Source: an uncultured Actinomyces sp. (GTDB taxonomy: Bacteria; Actinomycetota; Actinomycetes; Actinomycetales; Actinomycetaceae). Taken from it: 19,256 nt of DNA. The notes beneath the pieces were generated by a model, which worked only from the letters and a program-made list of their open reading frames with translations, made no database searches and was not told where the DNA came from. Positions 1 through 6,870 of the stretch are shown here, one piece after another. The first letter of the stretch is position 1; each line of letters starts with the position of its first letter. A program made the position numbers and the translations under genes. The stretch spans positions 1 through 19,256 of the forward strand of contig CALHID010000102.1 in the NCBI GenBank assembly GCA_938030835.1, written 5' to 3'.

Positions 1-2
1 TT

Positions 3-755
3 GGTGCCTGCGCCGAGGCCTACCTTCGCCAGCTTGCTGGAATTCAGTTGGTTTCCCACGTGGTTGCTGTTGGCCCTGTTCAGGGACGCTCAGATACCCT
101 TCCGCTACCTGAGGACGAGGCTGCACTGAACGCCTCGCCTATGCGCTGCCTAGATGCTCAGGACGAGGTGCGATTCCTCGAATGCGTTGAGGAAACACGC
201 TCCTTGGGGGATACCGTTGGCGGTGTTGTTGAGGTTGTTGCATGGGGCGTTCCGATCGGTGTTGGTACGCATGTTCAGGCGGATCGCCGGCTTGATACCC
301 TATTAGCCGCGGCATTGATGTCGATCCAGTCTGTGAAGGGCGTCGAAATCGGTGATGGCTTTGCGCAGTCGCGTCTTCGCGGTTCACAGGCTCATGACGA
401 GATTGAGCGTGTCGATGGACGCGTTCAGCGCAGCTCGAACCATGCCGGTGGTATCGAGGGCGGGACATCCAATGGGCAGCCGATCGTCGTCCGTGCTGCT
501 TTCAAGCCAATCTCAACGGTTCCTCACGCGTTGAAAACAATTGATCTGGCAAATGGAGAGGAAGCTCGAGCACTTCACCAGCGCTCCGATACCTGCCAGG
601 TAGTCCCCGGCGCTGTTATTGCCGAGGCCGAGGTCGCCTTGGTTCTTGCGCGCGCGATAGCTGATCATGCCGGAGGGTACTCCCTCTCAGAGTGTGCGCG
701 TAATCTCTCTGCTTATCTTTCTCGTATTGATGAACGTCTGGGGAACGTGCAGTGA
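3..755 (+). CDS. aroC: Chorismate synthase, C-terminal part (5' end outside window)
   Basis: Chorismate synthase makes chorismate from 5-enolpyruvylshikimate-3-phosphate, the last step of the shikimate pathway in the cytoplasm, using reduced FMN. The reading frame is open from base 3, so the gene starts upstream; about 250 C-terminal residues of a roughly 400-residue enzyme are present. Family hallmarks are visible: DTVGGVVEV, then VGTHVQADRRLD, the AGGIEGGTSNGQP stretch and the RSDTC motif followed by VPGAVIAEA. Because the frame is open to the edge, a methionine or GTG inside this part is not a real start. The stop TGA overlaps the GTG start of aroK in a GTGA junction, so the two are probably translationally coupled. 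Identity is secure; only the N-terminus is unseen. Confidence 0.96.
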   Translation, partial: GACAEAYLRQLAGIQLVSHVVAVGPVQGRSDTLPLPEDEAALNASPMRCLDAQDEVRFLECVEETRSLGDTVGGVVEVVAWGVPIGVGTHVQADRRLDTLLAAALMSIQSVKGVEIGDGFAQSRLRGSQAHDEIERVDGRVQRSSNHAGGIEGGTSNGQPIVVRAAFKPISTVPHALKTIDLANGEEARALHQRSDTCQVVPGAVIAEAEVALVLARAIADHAGGYSLSECARNLSAYLSRIDERLGNVQ

Positions 756-1282
756 CCAGACAGCAGATCGTTCTTGTCGGTATGCCTGCTAGTGGAAAGA
801 GCAGAGTAGGACGGGAACTTGCGTCGGCTCTGGGGCTTGAGCATCGTGATTCAGATGCCTTGATTGAGGAATCTACCGGCCGCAAAATTCCGGAGATTTT
901 CTCAACCGATGGTGAGGATTACTTCCGACAGCTTGAAGAAGAGGTTATTCGGCAGGCTCTGGCGTATCCGGGGGTTCTCTCTTTAGGCGGGGGAGCGCTC
1001 ACCCGAAAAGCGACCCGCGAGCGCTTGCGCGACTGCTTTGTGGTCTATATCAAGGCGGAGCTCTCTGAATTACTCCGCCGATCTCAGGGGTCGGATCGCC
1101 CTCTGCTCGCGGGGGATGCACAGGCGCGTCTCGAAGAGCTATGGGAAGCGCGTAAGGAATATTTTCCAGAGGTTGCCTCTCTAGAGGTTCAAACCAGTTC
1201 TGGACCTGTTATTCATGTTGTTGAGCAAATTCTTCAAGAAGTTGGTGAAGATGATGAGCGTGACGATTCCAGTCAAGATTGA
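752..1282 (+). CDS. aroK: Shikimate kinase
   Basis: Shikimate kinase phosphorylates shikimate at the 3-hydroxyl with ATP. The 176-residue product has the normal family length. The P-loop GMPASGKS lies at residues 10-17, the shikimate/Mg pair D33 and D35 in DSD, the substrate arginine R59 in YFR, the GGG motif at 79-81, the lid arginine R116 in DRPLL and R134 in the EARKEYF helix. All key residues are therefore present and the enzyme should be active. The GTG start at 752 overlaps the aroC stop. The 3' end overlaps the aroB start by 29 bases. It is the functional partner against which the degenerate paralog at 2330-2866 can be compared. Confidence 0.96.
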   Translation: MTRQQIVLVGMPASGKSRVGRELASALGLEHRDSDALIEESTGRKIPEIFSTDGEDYFRQLEEEVIRQALAYPGVLSLGGGALTRKATRERLRDCFVVYIKAELSELLRRSQGSDRPLLAGDAQARLEELWEARKEYFPEVASLEVQTSSGPVIHVVEQILQEVGEDDERDDSSQD

Positions 1283-2333
1283 TACTCCCTACGACGTCGT
1301 TATCGGAAGGAATCTGTCGACGGAAATCCTTCAGCAGGTCTTACGCGAGAATACGACGAAGCTTCTTATCGTTTGTGCACCGCACGTGAGAAATTACGCT
1401 CGTGAATGTGCATCTCAGCTTGAGGGCTTAGGTTACGAGGTTTCTACACAGATTCTTCCAGATGGGGAAGAGGCGAAGACCATTGAGGTCATGGCCTCGC
1501 TGTGGGATTGTGCCGGAAGATTTAGACTCGGTCGCGCGGATGCTGTGATTGCCATTGGTGGGGGAGCCTCAACAGATGTTGGGGGATTTCTTGCTGCTTC
1601 GTGGCTGCGTGGCATTGATTTCATTGCAGTGCCCACCACCTTACTTGGGATGGTTGATGCCTCGGTTGGAGGCAAGACCGGTATCAATACTCCCGTAGGT
1701 AAGAACCTTGTTGGCGCCTTTCATTCTCCGCGGCGCGTTGTCGTTGATCTCGATCGCCTCGAAACTTTGAACCACGACGACTATCGCGCGGGGCTTGGTG
1801 AGGTCGTCAAATGCGGTTTTATTTCAGATCCCGCGATCCTTTCGATCGTCGAAGCTAATCCCGAGGCTGTTTATGATCCCCGTTCTGAGGAGATCGCTGA
1901 ACTCATTGAACGATCCATTGCCGTTAAAGCTCGAGTAGTGAGCGCTGATCTTCATGAGAGCGGTCCCCGTGAATTCTTAAACTACGGACATACGCTGGCA
2001 CATGCGATCGAAAAAATTGAGAACTTCCACTATCGCCACGGTGAGGCAGTGGCTATCGGTTGTGTGTTTGCAGCTCATCTTGCGCAGCGTCGGGGGAAGC
2101 TTAGTGAAGCCGAGGTTCAGCGTCATATTGAAGATTTCTCTGCCCTTGGACTTCCAACCTTCTATGAGGGGGCGCCGATCGATGCATTGCTTGAGGTAAT
2201 GCTTTCGGATAAGAAAGTGCGGGCGGGAGTTTTGCGCTTCGTTCTTCTTGATGGAGTGAATCATCCTGTTACGGTGAAGGTTAATCCGCAGGAAGTTATT
2301 GATTGCGCTCTCGCAATGGGGATGCGACAGTGA
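1254..2333 (+). CDS. aroB: 3-dehydroquinate synthase
   Basis: This enzyme converts DAHP to 3-dehydroquinate, the second step of the shikimate pathway, using NAD and a divalent metal such as zinc. From the ATG at 1254 the protein is 359 residues, the usual length. The nucleotide-binding GGGASTDVGGF lies at 102-112, VPTTLLGMVDASVGGKT around 126-142, and the metal ligands are E183 in GLGEVVK, H246 in NYGHTLAH and H262 in RHGEAVAIG. An ATG one codon upstream (1251) is equally possible. A frame open further upstream (from 1215) would add a lysine-rich leader inside aroK and is less likely. The start lies inside aroK and the stop overlaps the next gene, so this is a tightly packed operon. Confidence 0.96.
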   Translation: MSVTIPVKIDTPYDVVIGRNLSTEILQQVLRENTTKLLIVCAPHVRNYARECASQLEGLGYEVSTQILPDGEEAKTIEVMASLWDCAGRFRLGRADAVIAIGGGASTDVGGFLAASWLRGIDFIAVPTTLLGMVDASVGGKTGINTPVGKNLVGAFHSPRRVVVDLDRLETLNHDDYRAGLGEVVKCGFISDPAILSIVEANPEAVYDPRSEEIAELIERSIAVKARVVSADLHESGPREFLNYGHTLAHAIEKIENFHYRHGEAVAIGCVFAAHLAQRRGKLSEAEVQRHIEDFSALGLPTFYEGAPIDALLEVMLSDKKVRAGVLRFVLLDGVNHPVTVKVNPQEVIDCALAMGMRQ

Positions 2334-2866
2334 ATGGGCGTGAGCATCCGACTTTGGTTCTTGTTGGGACCTCTGGAAGCGGAAAAACTTGCGTTGCACA
2401 GGAAATTGCAAAGACCTGTGGCTTAAGAGTGCAAGAAGATCAAGAACTTCTTGAATCGTCATATTCGCGATCATTTGATGAACTAGTTTTGGATGAGCAT
2501 TTTCCTTTGCAAGAAGCGTTGGAGCGCGCTGGATTTCAGCTTTTGTCCGGTGGCTGTGATATTGCGGTGTTGTCACCCTCGCAGGTTAATAATTCGCGGA
2601 TCCTTTCCAAGCTTTCACAGCTGATCGATGAAGGTACGTCACTTGTCCTTCTGAGGACTTCCATTGATGAGGCTGCGCGTCGCGTGGGGCTCAATGCTCC
2701 GCGTTCTGTGGGATTGGGGACGCCAAGAGCGCTATTTGCCGCGATGAGTCGGCAATTGGATCGCACTTATCGAGATCTGGCCACTTTTTCATGTGATACT
2801 GGCGAAAAAACGGCGCGTGAGGTAGCGGATACCATCATCGCGGCGTGTAAGATGGCCACGGTTTAA
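2330..2866 (+). CDS. Shikimate-kinase-like P-loop protein, degenerate paralog
   Basis: This 178-residue protein has the size and layout of a shikimate kinase: P-loop GTSGSGKT at 13-20, a GG pair in LLSGGC, a lid-like arginine in APRSVGLG and a late DRTYRDL helix. The residues that hold shikimate are changed. Aligning by eye with the aroK product of this operon, the D33/D35 pair becomes E36/Q38, and R59 becomes P59. ATP binding may therefore survive while shikimate binding probably does not. The GTG start at 2330 forms a GTGA overlap with the aroB stop and has GGGG about ten bases upstream; a TTG at 2303 is a longer alternative. Mycobacteria have 3-dehydroquinase (aroD/aroQ) at this place. No function is assigned; it could be a nucleotide-binding accessory protein or a decaying duplicate. 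Confidence 0.75.
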   Translation: MNGREHPTLVLVGTSGSGKTCVAQEIAKTCGLRVQEDQELLESSYSRSFDELVLDEHFPLQEALERAGFQLLSGGCDIAVLSPSQVNNSRILSKLSQLIDEGTSLVLLRTSIDEAARRVGLNAPRSVGLGTPRALFAAMSRQLDRTYRDLATFSCDTGEKTAREVADTIIAACKMATV

Positions 2867-2893
2867 GCTCACCCGATTTGGGAGGATTTTATA

Positions 2894-3457
2894 GTGGCAA
2901 CGACAAATGATCTGAAGAACGGCACCGTCATGGTGATCGACGGCCAGCTCTGGCAGGTTGTCGAGTTCCAGCACGTCAAGCCGGGTAAGGGCCCCGCTTT
3001 CGTTCGCACTAAGATCAAGAATGTCCTGTCTGGCAAGATCGTTGACCGCACTTTCAATGCGGGCATGAAGATCGAGACTGCGACGGTTGACCGTCGTGAT
3101 ATGACCTACCTCTACCAAGATGGTACCGACTACGTCTTCATGGATTCCTCCACCTACGAGCAGATCAATGTCCCTGCAGAGGTTGTCGGCGACGCTGCTC
3201 ATTTCATGGTTGAGAATCAGGATGTCATTGTTTCTCAGCATGACGGTCAGGTCCTCTTCATTGAACTTCCCGCCACTGTCATTTTGACTATTGCGCACAC
3301 CGAGCCCGGTCTGCAGGGTGACCGTTCTTCCGCTGGTACGAAGCCTGCTACGCTCGAAACCGGTTACGAAATCCAGGTTCCGCTCTTCATGGAAGAGGGT
3401 ACCCGCGTGAAGGTTGATACCCGCGATGGTTCCTACTCCGGACGTGTGACTGACTGA
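2894..3457 (+). CDS. efp: Translation elongation factor P
   Basis: EF-P enters the ribosomal E site and helps form peptide bonds at proline stretches. The product is 187 residues with the three beta-barrel domains expected. The loop that reaches the peptidyl-transferase centre reads KPGKGPAF with lysine K32 at its tip. This PGKGP loop is known from an actinobacterial EF-P subfamily whose tip lysine works without the modification needed in E. coli; no EpmA, EarP or YmfI-type modifying gene is near, which agrees. The GTG start follows a strong GGAGG at 2881-2885. A 27-base gap separates it from the upstream kinase-like gene, and nusB begins two bases after its stop. Confidence 0.97.
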   Translation: MATTNDLKNGTVMVIDGQLWQVVEFQHVKPGKGPAFVRTKIKNVLSGKIVDRTFNAGMKIETATVDRRDMTYLYQDGTDYVFMDSSTYEQINVPAEVVGDAAHFMVENQDVIVSQHDGQVLFIELPATVILTIAHTEPGLQGDRSSAGTKPATLETGYEIQVPLFMEEGTRVKVDTRDGSYSGRVTD

Positions 3458-3459
3458 TA

Positions 3460-4005
3460 ATGTCCCACAAACATCAGTTCACTTCTCGTACCAAGGCACG
3501 TAAGCGTGCCGCTGATGTCGTCTACGAGGCGGACCAGCGTGGCATGGGGCGTAATGCTACTGTCTTGCGTGATCTCCTTCGCGAACGCAAGGTCATTACA
3601 GCAGCACTGACACCGCTGCCGGATTATTCGATTCGTATGATCGAAGGCGTCGCTGATGAGCTGTATCGGATTGATCGTTTGATTGATACTCATGCTCGTA
3701 CCGGCCTCGATCGAATTCCCGCAGTTGATCGTGCCGTCCTGCGAGTCGCGGTCTGGGAAATGTTGTCTAACTCTGAAGAGGTTCCTCCGGTTATTGCGAT
3801 CGATGAGGCGATTTCAATTGTTAAGTCGATTTCAACGGAAGAATCCGCAGGCTTTGTGAATGCGATTCTTGATGCGATACGTCAAGATATTGAGTCTCCT
3901 TCATGGTCTCGGCGCTCAAGCGAGGTCGACAATGGCCATGAGTTCGATGAGGAACTCAGTGCAGATGAGCTGACAGAGCTGGATGATCTTCTCAACGAAT
4001 ACTGA
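3460..4005 (+). CDS. nusB: Transcription antitermination factor NusB
   Basis: NusB binds boxA RNA with NusE (ribosomal protein S10) and prevents early termination, mainly in rRNA operons. The 181-residue protein shows the family pattern: an N-terminal RTKARKRAADVVYEAD helix, a central YSIRMIEGV segment, then PAVDRAVLRVAVWEM and the C-terminal IDEAISIVKSIS and GFVNAILDAI helices. The core ends near residue 143. After that comes a tail of about 38 residues, strongly acidic from about 161 (many D and E), which is absent from short NusB proteins such as that of E. coli. The ATG lies two bases after the efp stop without a clear ribosome binding site, so translation is probably coupled. It is the last gene before the hairpin at 4020-4050. 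Confidence 0.95.
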   Translation: MSHKHQFTSRTKARKRAADVVYEADQRGMGRNATVLRDLLRERKVITAALTPLPDYSIRMIEGVADELYRIDRLIDTHARTGLDRIPAVDRAVLRVAVWEMLSNSEEVPPVIAIDEAISIVKSISTEESAGFVNAILDAIRQDIESPSWSRRSSEVDNGHEFDEELSADELTELDDLLNEY

Positions 4006-4019
4006 AATAGTGTGAGTGG

Positions 4020-4050
4020 TAAACGGGGGCGCCTGGGGCGCCCCCGTTTA
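4020..4050 (+). terminator. Strong GC-rich hairpin after nusB
   Basis: A perfect 14-bp stem (4020-4033 with 4037-4050) has a three-base TGG loop and lies 15 bases after the nusB stop. It probably ends the aro-efp-nusB operon. No T-run follows, only TATGA, so it is a hairpin of the tail-less kind common in actinobacteria rather than a classical intrinsic terminator. Confidence 0.8.
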
Positions 4051-4444
4051 TGACACTCCGAACGCATCAGTTAGTGTGTGATGTTTGACACAAAAGACTA
4101 TGAAGGAAGTTGTTCCAACTTTTCACACTCGCACTTCTCTTTAATTCCTGCTATAGCCGCCTGCTCGGATTTCAGTTTGTTTATGCGATGCTTTAAGAGT
4201 TTCCCACCCTGCAGGTCACAGGCAGTTTCTGCTTCAAAATTGATGGCAGTCGTTTTACTACAGTGAAACGACTGCTGAGAGAAGACAGTCTTAAATGCAC
4301 ATCTGCATTGATGTTTTTTGAACGACTCTTCACTCGCTTTTTGCCCGTGTTGCGCGCATCGTCGGTTGCAGTTGCACCAAAAACTATCAAAATAGTGCGA
4401 TGCTTATTCCTGTCAGGGGAATCTAGAAAAAGGAGCGTAGTGAG
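4051..4444. other. Noncoding gap between nusB and mihF, possible mihF leader
   Basis: About 390 bases without a believable gene. The open frames here (for example 4078-4266 plus and 4193-4471 minus) have no family features and no good ribosome binding site. The region holds a small inverted repeat AAGTTG-TTC-CAACTT at 4107-4121, the strong hairpin at 4247-4276, and just before mihF an ACTAT-CAAA-ATAGT hairpin (4383-4396) inside a wider GCATCG/CGATGC pairing (4356-4361 with 4398-4403). A perfect TTGACA at 4085-4090 has no matching -10 box at 16-18 bases, so no promoter is assigned, though one must lie here if the hairpin at 4020 terminates. In mycobacteria pyrimidine biosynthesis genes lie upstream of mihF; none remain here. 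Confidence 0.6.
4247..4276. other. 13-bp hairpin of unknown role upstream of mihF
   Basis: The arms GCAGTCGTTTTAC and GTGAAACGACTGC pair over 13 positions with one G-T pair and a four-base TACA loop. Neither side has an adjacent T-run. Such a long near-perfect stem is unlikely by chance in a gap of this size. It could be a terminator, a processing site in the mihF leader or a protein-binding operator; the sequence does not decide. Confidence 0.65.
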
Positions 4445-4756
4445 ATGGCACTGCCAGATCTGACTCCGCAACAGCGAGCCCAGGCTCTTGAAAAGGCGAC
4501 GCGCGCTCGTCGTCGGCGCGCTGAGGTGAAGGATGCGCTCAAGTCGCGAAAGATTACTCTGTCTGAAGTCATCGACATGGCTGCAACAGATGATGCAATC
4601 GCGAAGATGAAAGTGCGTTCTTTACTGGAAGCCCTGCCTAGAGTCGGTGTAAGTACTGCGGAAGCACTGATGAACGAGATCAAGATTGCGCCTTCAAGGC
4701 GTGTTCGAGGTCTTGGTCAGGTGCAGCGAGAAGAATTAATTCGTCGCTTCGGCTGA
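4445..4756 (+). CDS. mihF: Actinobacterial integration host factor MihF
   Basis: MihF is a small nucleoid-associated DNA-binding protein specific to actinobacteria, unrelated in fold to E. coli IHF; it binds DNA through a helix-two-turn-helix related to ribosomal protein S13. The 103-residue product has a long basic N-terminal helix (KATRARRRRAEVK), the LKSRKITLSEVI segment, KVRSLLEALPRVGVSTAEALM and the basic end IAPSRRVRGLGQVQREELI with a final RRFG. A good AGGAG at 4431-4435 precedes the ATG. It starts the gmk-rpoZ-coaBC-metK run, as in mycobacteria. In Mycobacterium the homolog is essential and was first found for phage L5 integration. Confidence 0.95.
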   Translation: MALPDLTPQQRAQALEKATRARRRRAEVKDALKSRKITLSEVIDMAATDDAIAKMKVRSLLEALPRVGVSTAEALMNEIKIAPSRRVRGLGQVQREELIRRFG

Positions 4757-4787
4757 ACTTTTAAGCCAGCTGTGGCAGCATACAGGC

Positions 4788-5345
4788 ATGTCTTCATCTA
4801 CGGTTACTGTCATTGCAGGTCCCACGGCTGTTGGTAAGGGAACTGTGATCGCGCGCTTGCGCGAGCTATTTCCTGAAGTTGAGCTCTCGGTTTCGATGAC
4901 AACGCGTTCTCCGCGACCGGGAGAAATCGACGGGGTGCACTACCACTTTGTCAGTGAGGACCAGTTCGCCCAGCTCATTGATTCCAAACAAATGCTGGAG
5001 TGGGCACTCGTTCACGGGAAATATCATTACGGAACACCGCGTGGTCCAGTTGATGATGCAGTTCGACGCGGAGTGCCTTTTCTGCTCGAAATCGATGTTG
5101 CTGGTGTGCGTCAAGTTCGTGAATCGCTTCCTGACGCTCGCTTTGTTTTTATCGCACCGCCGTCGTGGGAAGTGCTTGTCTCTCGCTTGGTCGGTCGGGG
5201 TACCGAAGACCCTGCTGAACAAGAGCGACGTTTGCGTACTGCAAAGGTAGAGCTTGCAGCTGCAGATGAGTTTGATGTCACCATCGTTAATGATGATTTG
5301 GAGCTTGCTGTCCATGAACTAGCCCATGTGATGGGGCTAGAATAG
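4788..5345 (+). CDS. gmk: Guanylate kinase
   Basis: Guanylate kinase turns GMP into GDP with ATP, an essential cytoplasmic step of purine nucleotide supply. The 185-residue product has the P-loop GPTAVGKGT at 11-19, the GMP-binding SVSMTTRSPRPGE segment, GVHYHFVSEDQF, the EWALVHGKYHYGTPR stretch and the lid region RLVGRGTEDPAEQERRL. The start ATG follows mihF by 31 bases. No strong Shine-Dalgarno is visible upstream, so translation may depend on the mihF message. The gap to rpoZ is 37 bases. Confidence 0.97.
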   Translation: MSSSTVTVIAGPTAVGKGTVIARLRELFPEVELSVSMTTRSPRPGEIDGVHYHFVSEDQFAQLIDSKQMLEWALVHGKYHYGTPRGPVDDAVRRGVPFLLEIDVAGVRQVRESLPDARFVFIAPPSWEVLVSRLVGRGTEDPAEQERRLRTAKVELAAADEFDVTIVNDDLELAVHELAHVMGLE

Positions 5346-5382
5346 AAGCCGGTTCTTGCCAGTTACATCAGGAGAGATTTGC

Positions 5383-5649
5383 ATGTCCGGAATTGTTGCG
5401 CAGCCCGAAGGCATCACCTACCCGCCGATTGACGACCTGCTGGAGCACGTCGATTCAAAGTATGCCTTGGTGATTTTTGCTGCCCGTCGTGCTCGCCAGA
5501 TCAACTCCTACAACATCCAGCTTGAGCAGAACATGATCCAGTTTGTCGGACCTGTTGTAGAAACTGAAGTCGACGAGAAGCCCTTGGCGATCGCACTTCG
5601 CGAAATTGATGAAGGCCTGTTGACCCTTGAGTCAGCACCCCAAGCCTGA
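5383..5649 (+). CDS. rpoZ: RNA polymerase omega subunit
   Basis: Omega is the small subunit that helps assemble RNA polymerase by clamping the beta-prime subunit. From the ATG at 5383, which has AGGAGAG at 5370-5376, the protein has 88 residues. It shows the conserved start of the fold, ITYPPIDDLLEHVDSKYALV, then AARRARQINSYN, the sequence typical of actinobacterial omega, and a later KPLAIALREIDEG. A frame that is open from 5356 would add nine residues without a binding site. The gene sits between gmk and coaBC, the standard actinobacterial order, and its 3' end overlaps coaBC by 23 bases. Confidence 0.94.
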   Translation: MSGIVAQPEGITYPPIDDLLEHVDSKYALVIFAARRARQINSYNIQLEQNMIQFVGPVVETEVDEKPLAIALREIDEGLLTLESAPQA

Positions 5650-6865
5650 TCAGCAGCCCGCTCACATCGTTCTTGGTGTGTCAGCGGGCATTGCTGCATA
5701 TAAAGCCGTTTTCCTTTTGAGAATCCTTCAAAGAGACGGCTACCGAGTCCGCGTCGTTCCAACACCTTCTTCGCTTGAGTTCGTTGGGCGAGCAACCTGG
5801 GAAGGGCTCACCCTCGAGAGCGTGAACACTGACGTTTTTCATGGTGGGGGAGCAGACCACGTTGAGTTAGCGCGGGGTTGTGCCGCTATTGTTATTGCAC
5901 CCGCTACCGCTGATGTTATTGCTCGGATAGCGAATGGTCAGGCCAATGACCTTTTGACAACCACCGTTCTTGCCAGTGATTGCCCTGTAGTTATTGCACC
6001 TGCTATGCACACGCAAATGTGGCGCGCGGCCGCAACGCAGGAGAATATTGCCCGGCTTCGGAAGCGCGGATATATCGTTGTCGGCCCGGAAAACGGCGAT
6101 CTTGCTTCCGGTGACCACGGGGCTGGTCGTATGAGTGAACCTGAGGTTATCGCTGCCCAGGTGCGCAGAGCGTTCGGCGTATCAGGGGACCTTGCGGGAA
6201 AGAAAATTCTGATAACCGCCGGTGGCACCCGTGAAGCGATTGATCCAGTCCGCTTCCTTGGTAACCGCTCGACTGGTCGACAGGGAATCGCGATCGCCCG
6301 CGAGGCCCTTAGTCGCGGGGCCGAGGTTACTTTAATAACTTCCAATATTGAGGCTGCTCTTATTCCTCAGGGATGCAGAGTGATCGATGCTCCTTCCGCT
6401 CAAGACGTCTATGACGCCGTGATGTCTCATCTTGGGCACAGCGATGCATTGGTCATGGCGGCTGCGGTTGCTGACTACCGCCCACGGGCGGCCTCGGCCT
6501 CGAAAATCAAAAAAGAAGAGAATGAATCAGCGCCGCCGCGGATCGAACTTACGGAAACGACGGATGTACTGCGCAGCGTGAGTTCGGCTCCTGACCGCCC
6601 CCGCGTGGTCCTTGGCTTTGCTGCTGAGACCGGCGATCAAGATACAGTGCTGTCCTATGGGGCAGCGAAAGCCAAGCGTAAAGGTGCGGACTATCTTGCT
6701 GTGAATGCAGTGGGTACCGATATCGGATTTGGCGATGTTCCCAACTATGTATATGTCCTGAACCAAGAGGGGTCGGTAGTGACCCAAGGTGGTGGAACGA
6801 AGGCAGATGTTGCCCGAATCCTCATTGATCTTATTTCACAGCGGTTCGATACGATGGAGGCGTGA
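5627..6865 (+). CDS. coaBC: Bifunctional phosphopantothenoylcysteine decarboxylase/synthetase CoaBC (Dfp)
   Basis: This fused enzyme carries out two steps of coenzyme A synthesis: CoaB joins 4'-phosphopantothenate and cysteine using CTP, and CoaC decarboxylates the product using FMN. The 412-residue protein has both parts. CoaC: GVSAGIAAYKA at 17-27, active-site H78 in GADHVEL, APATADV at 91-97, PAMHTQMW at 125-132. CoaB: ITAGGTREAIDPVRFLGNRS at 196-215, VMAAAVADYRP near 277-286 and the KIKK at 293-296. The flap motif reads LASGDHGAGRM, with serine (161) where E. coli has the reactive cysteine; the mycobacterial enzyme, as I recall it, also lacks that cysteine. The start is probably the TTG at 5627 inside rpoZ, since no later start keeps the nucleotide-binding strand. 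GAAGG lies 11 bases upstream. Confidence 0.95.
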   Translation: MSQHPKPDQQPAHIVLGVSAGIAAYKAVFLLRILQRDGYRVRVVPTPSSLEFVGRATWEGLTLESVNTDVFHGGGADHVELARGCAAIVIAPATADVIARIANGQANDLLTTTVLASDCPVVIAPAMHTQMWRAAATQENIARLRKRGYIVVGPENGDLASGDHGAGRMSEPEVIAAQVRRAFGVSGDLAGKKILITAGGTREAIDPVRFLGNRSTGRQGIAIAREALSRGAEVTLITSNIEAALIPQGCRVIDAPSAQDVYDAVMSHLGHSDALVMAAAVADYRPRAASASKIKKEENESAPPRIELTETTDVLRSVSSAPDRPRVVLGFAAETGDQDTVLSYGAAKAKRKGADYLAVNAVGTDIGFGDVPNYVYVLNQEGSVVTQGGGTKADVARILIDLISQRFDTMEA

Positions 6866-6870
6866 GCGAT

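Noticed and set aside
1977..2576. A minus-strand open frame of 199 codons over aroB and the kinase-like gene
   Set aside because: Antisense to conserved AroB motifs, with histidine- and arginine-rich composition typical of a shadow frame.
4085..4090. A perfect TTGACA hexamer as the mihF promoter
   Set aside because: No -10-like hexamer lies at 16-18 bases downstream, and it is over 350 bases from mihF.
4078..4266. A 62-codon plus-strand frame in the gap before mihF
   Set aside because: No binding site, no recognisable domain, and its 3' end runs into the left arm of the hairpin at 4247-4276.
6862..6870. GTG at 6862 as the metK start
   Set aside because: It would lie one base from the GGAGG at 6856-6860; the ATG at 6871 has ten bases and gives the usual N-terminus.
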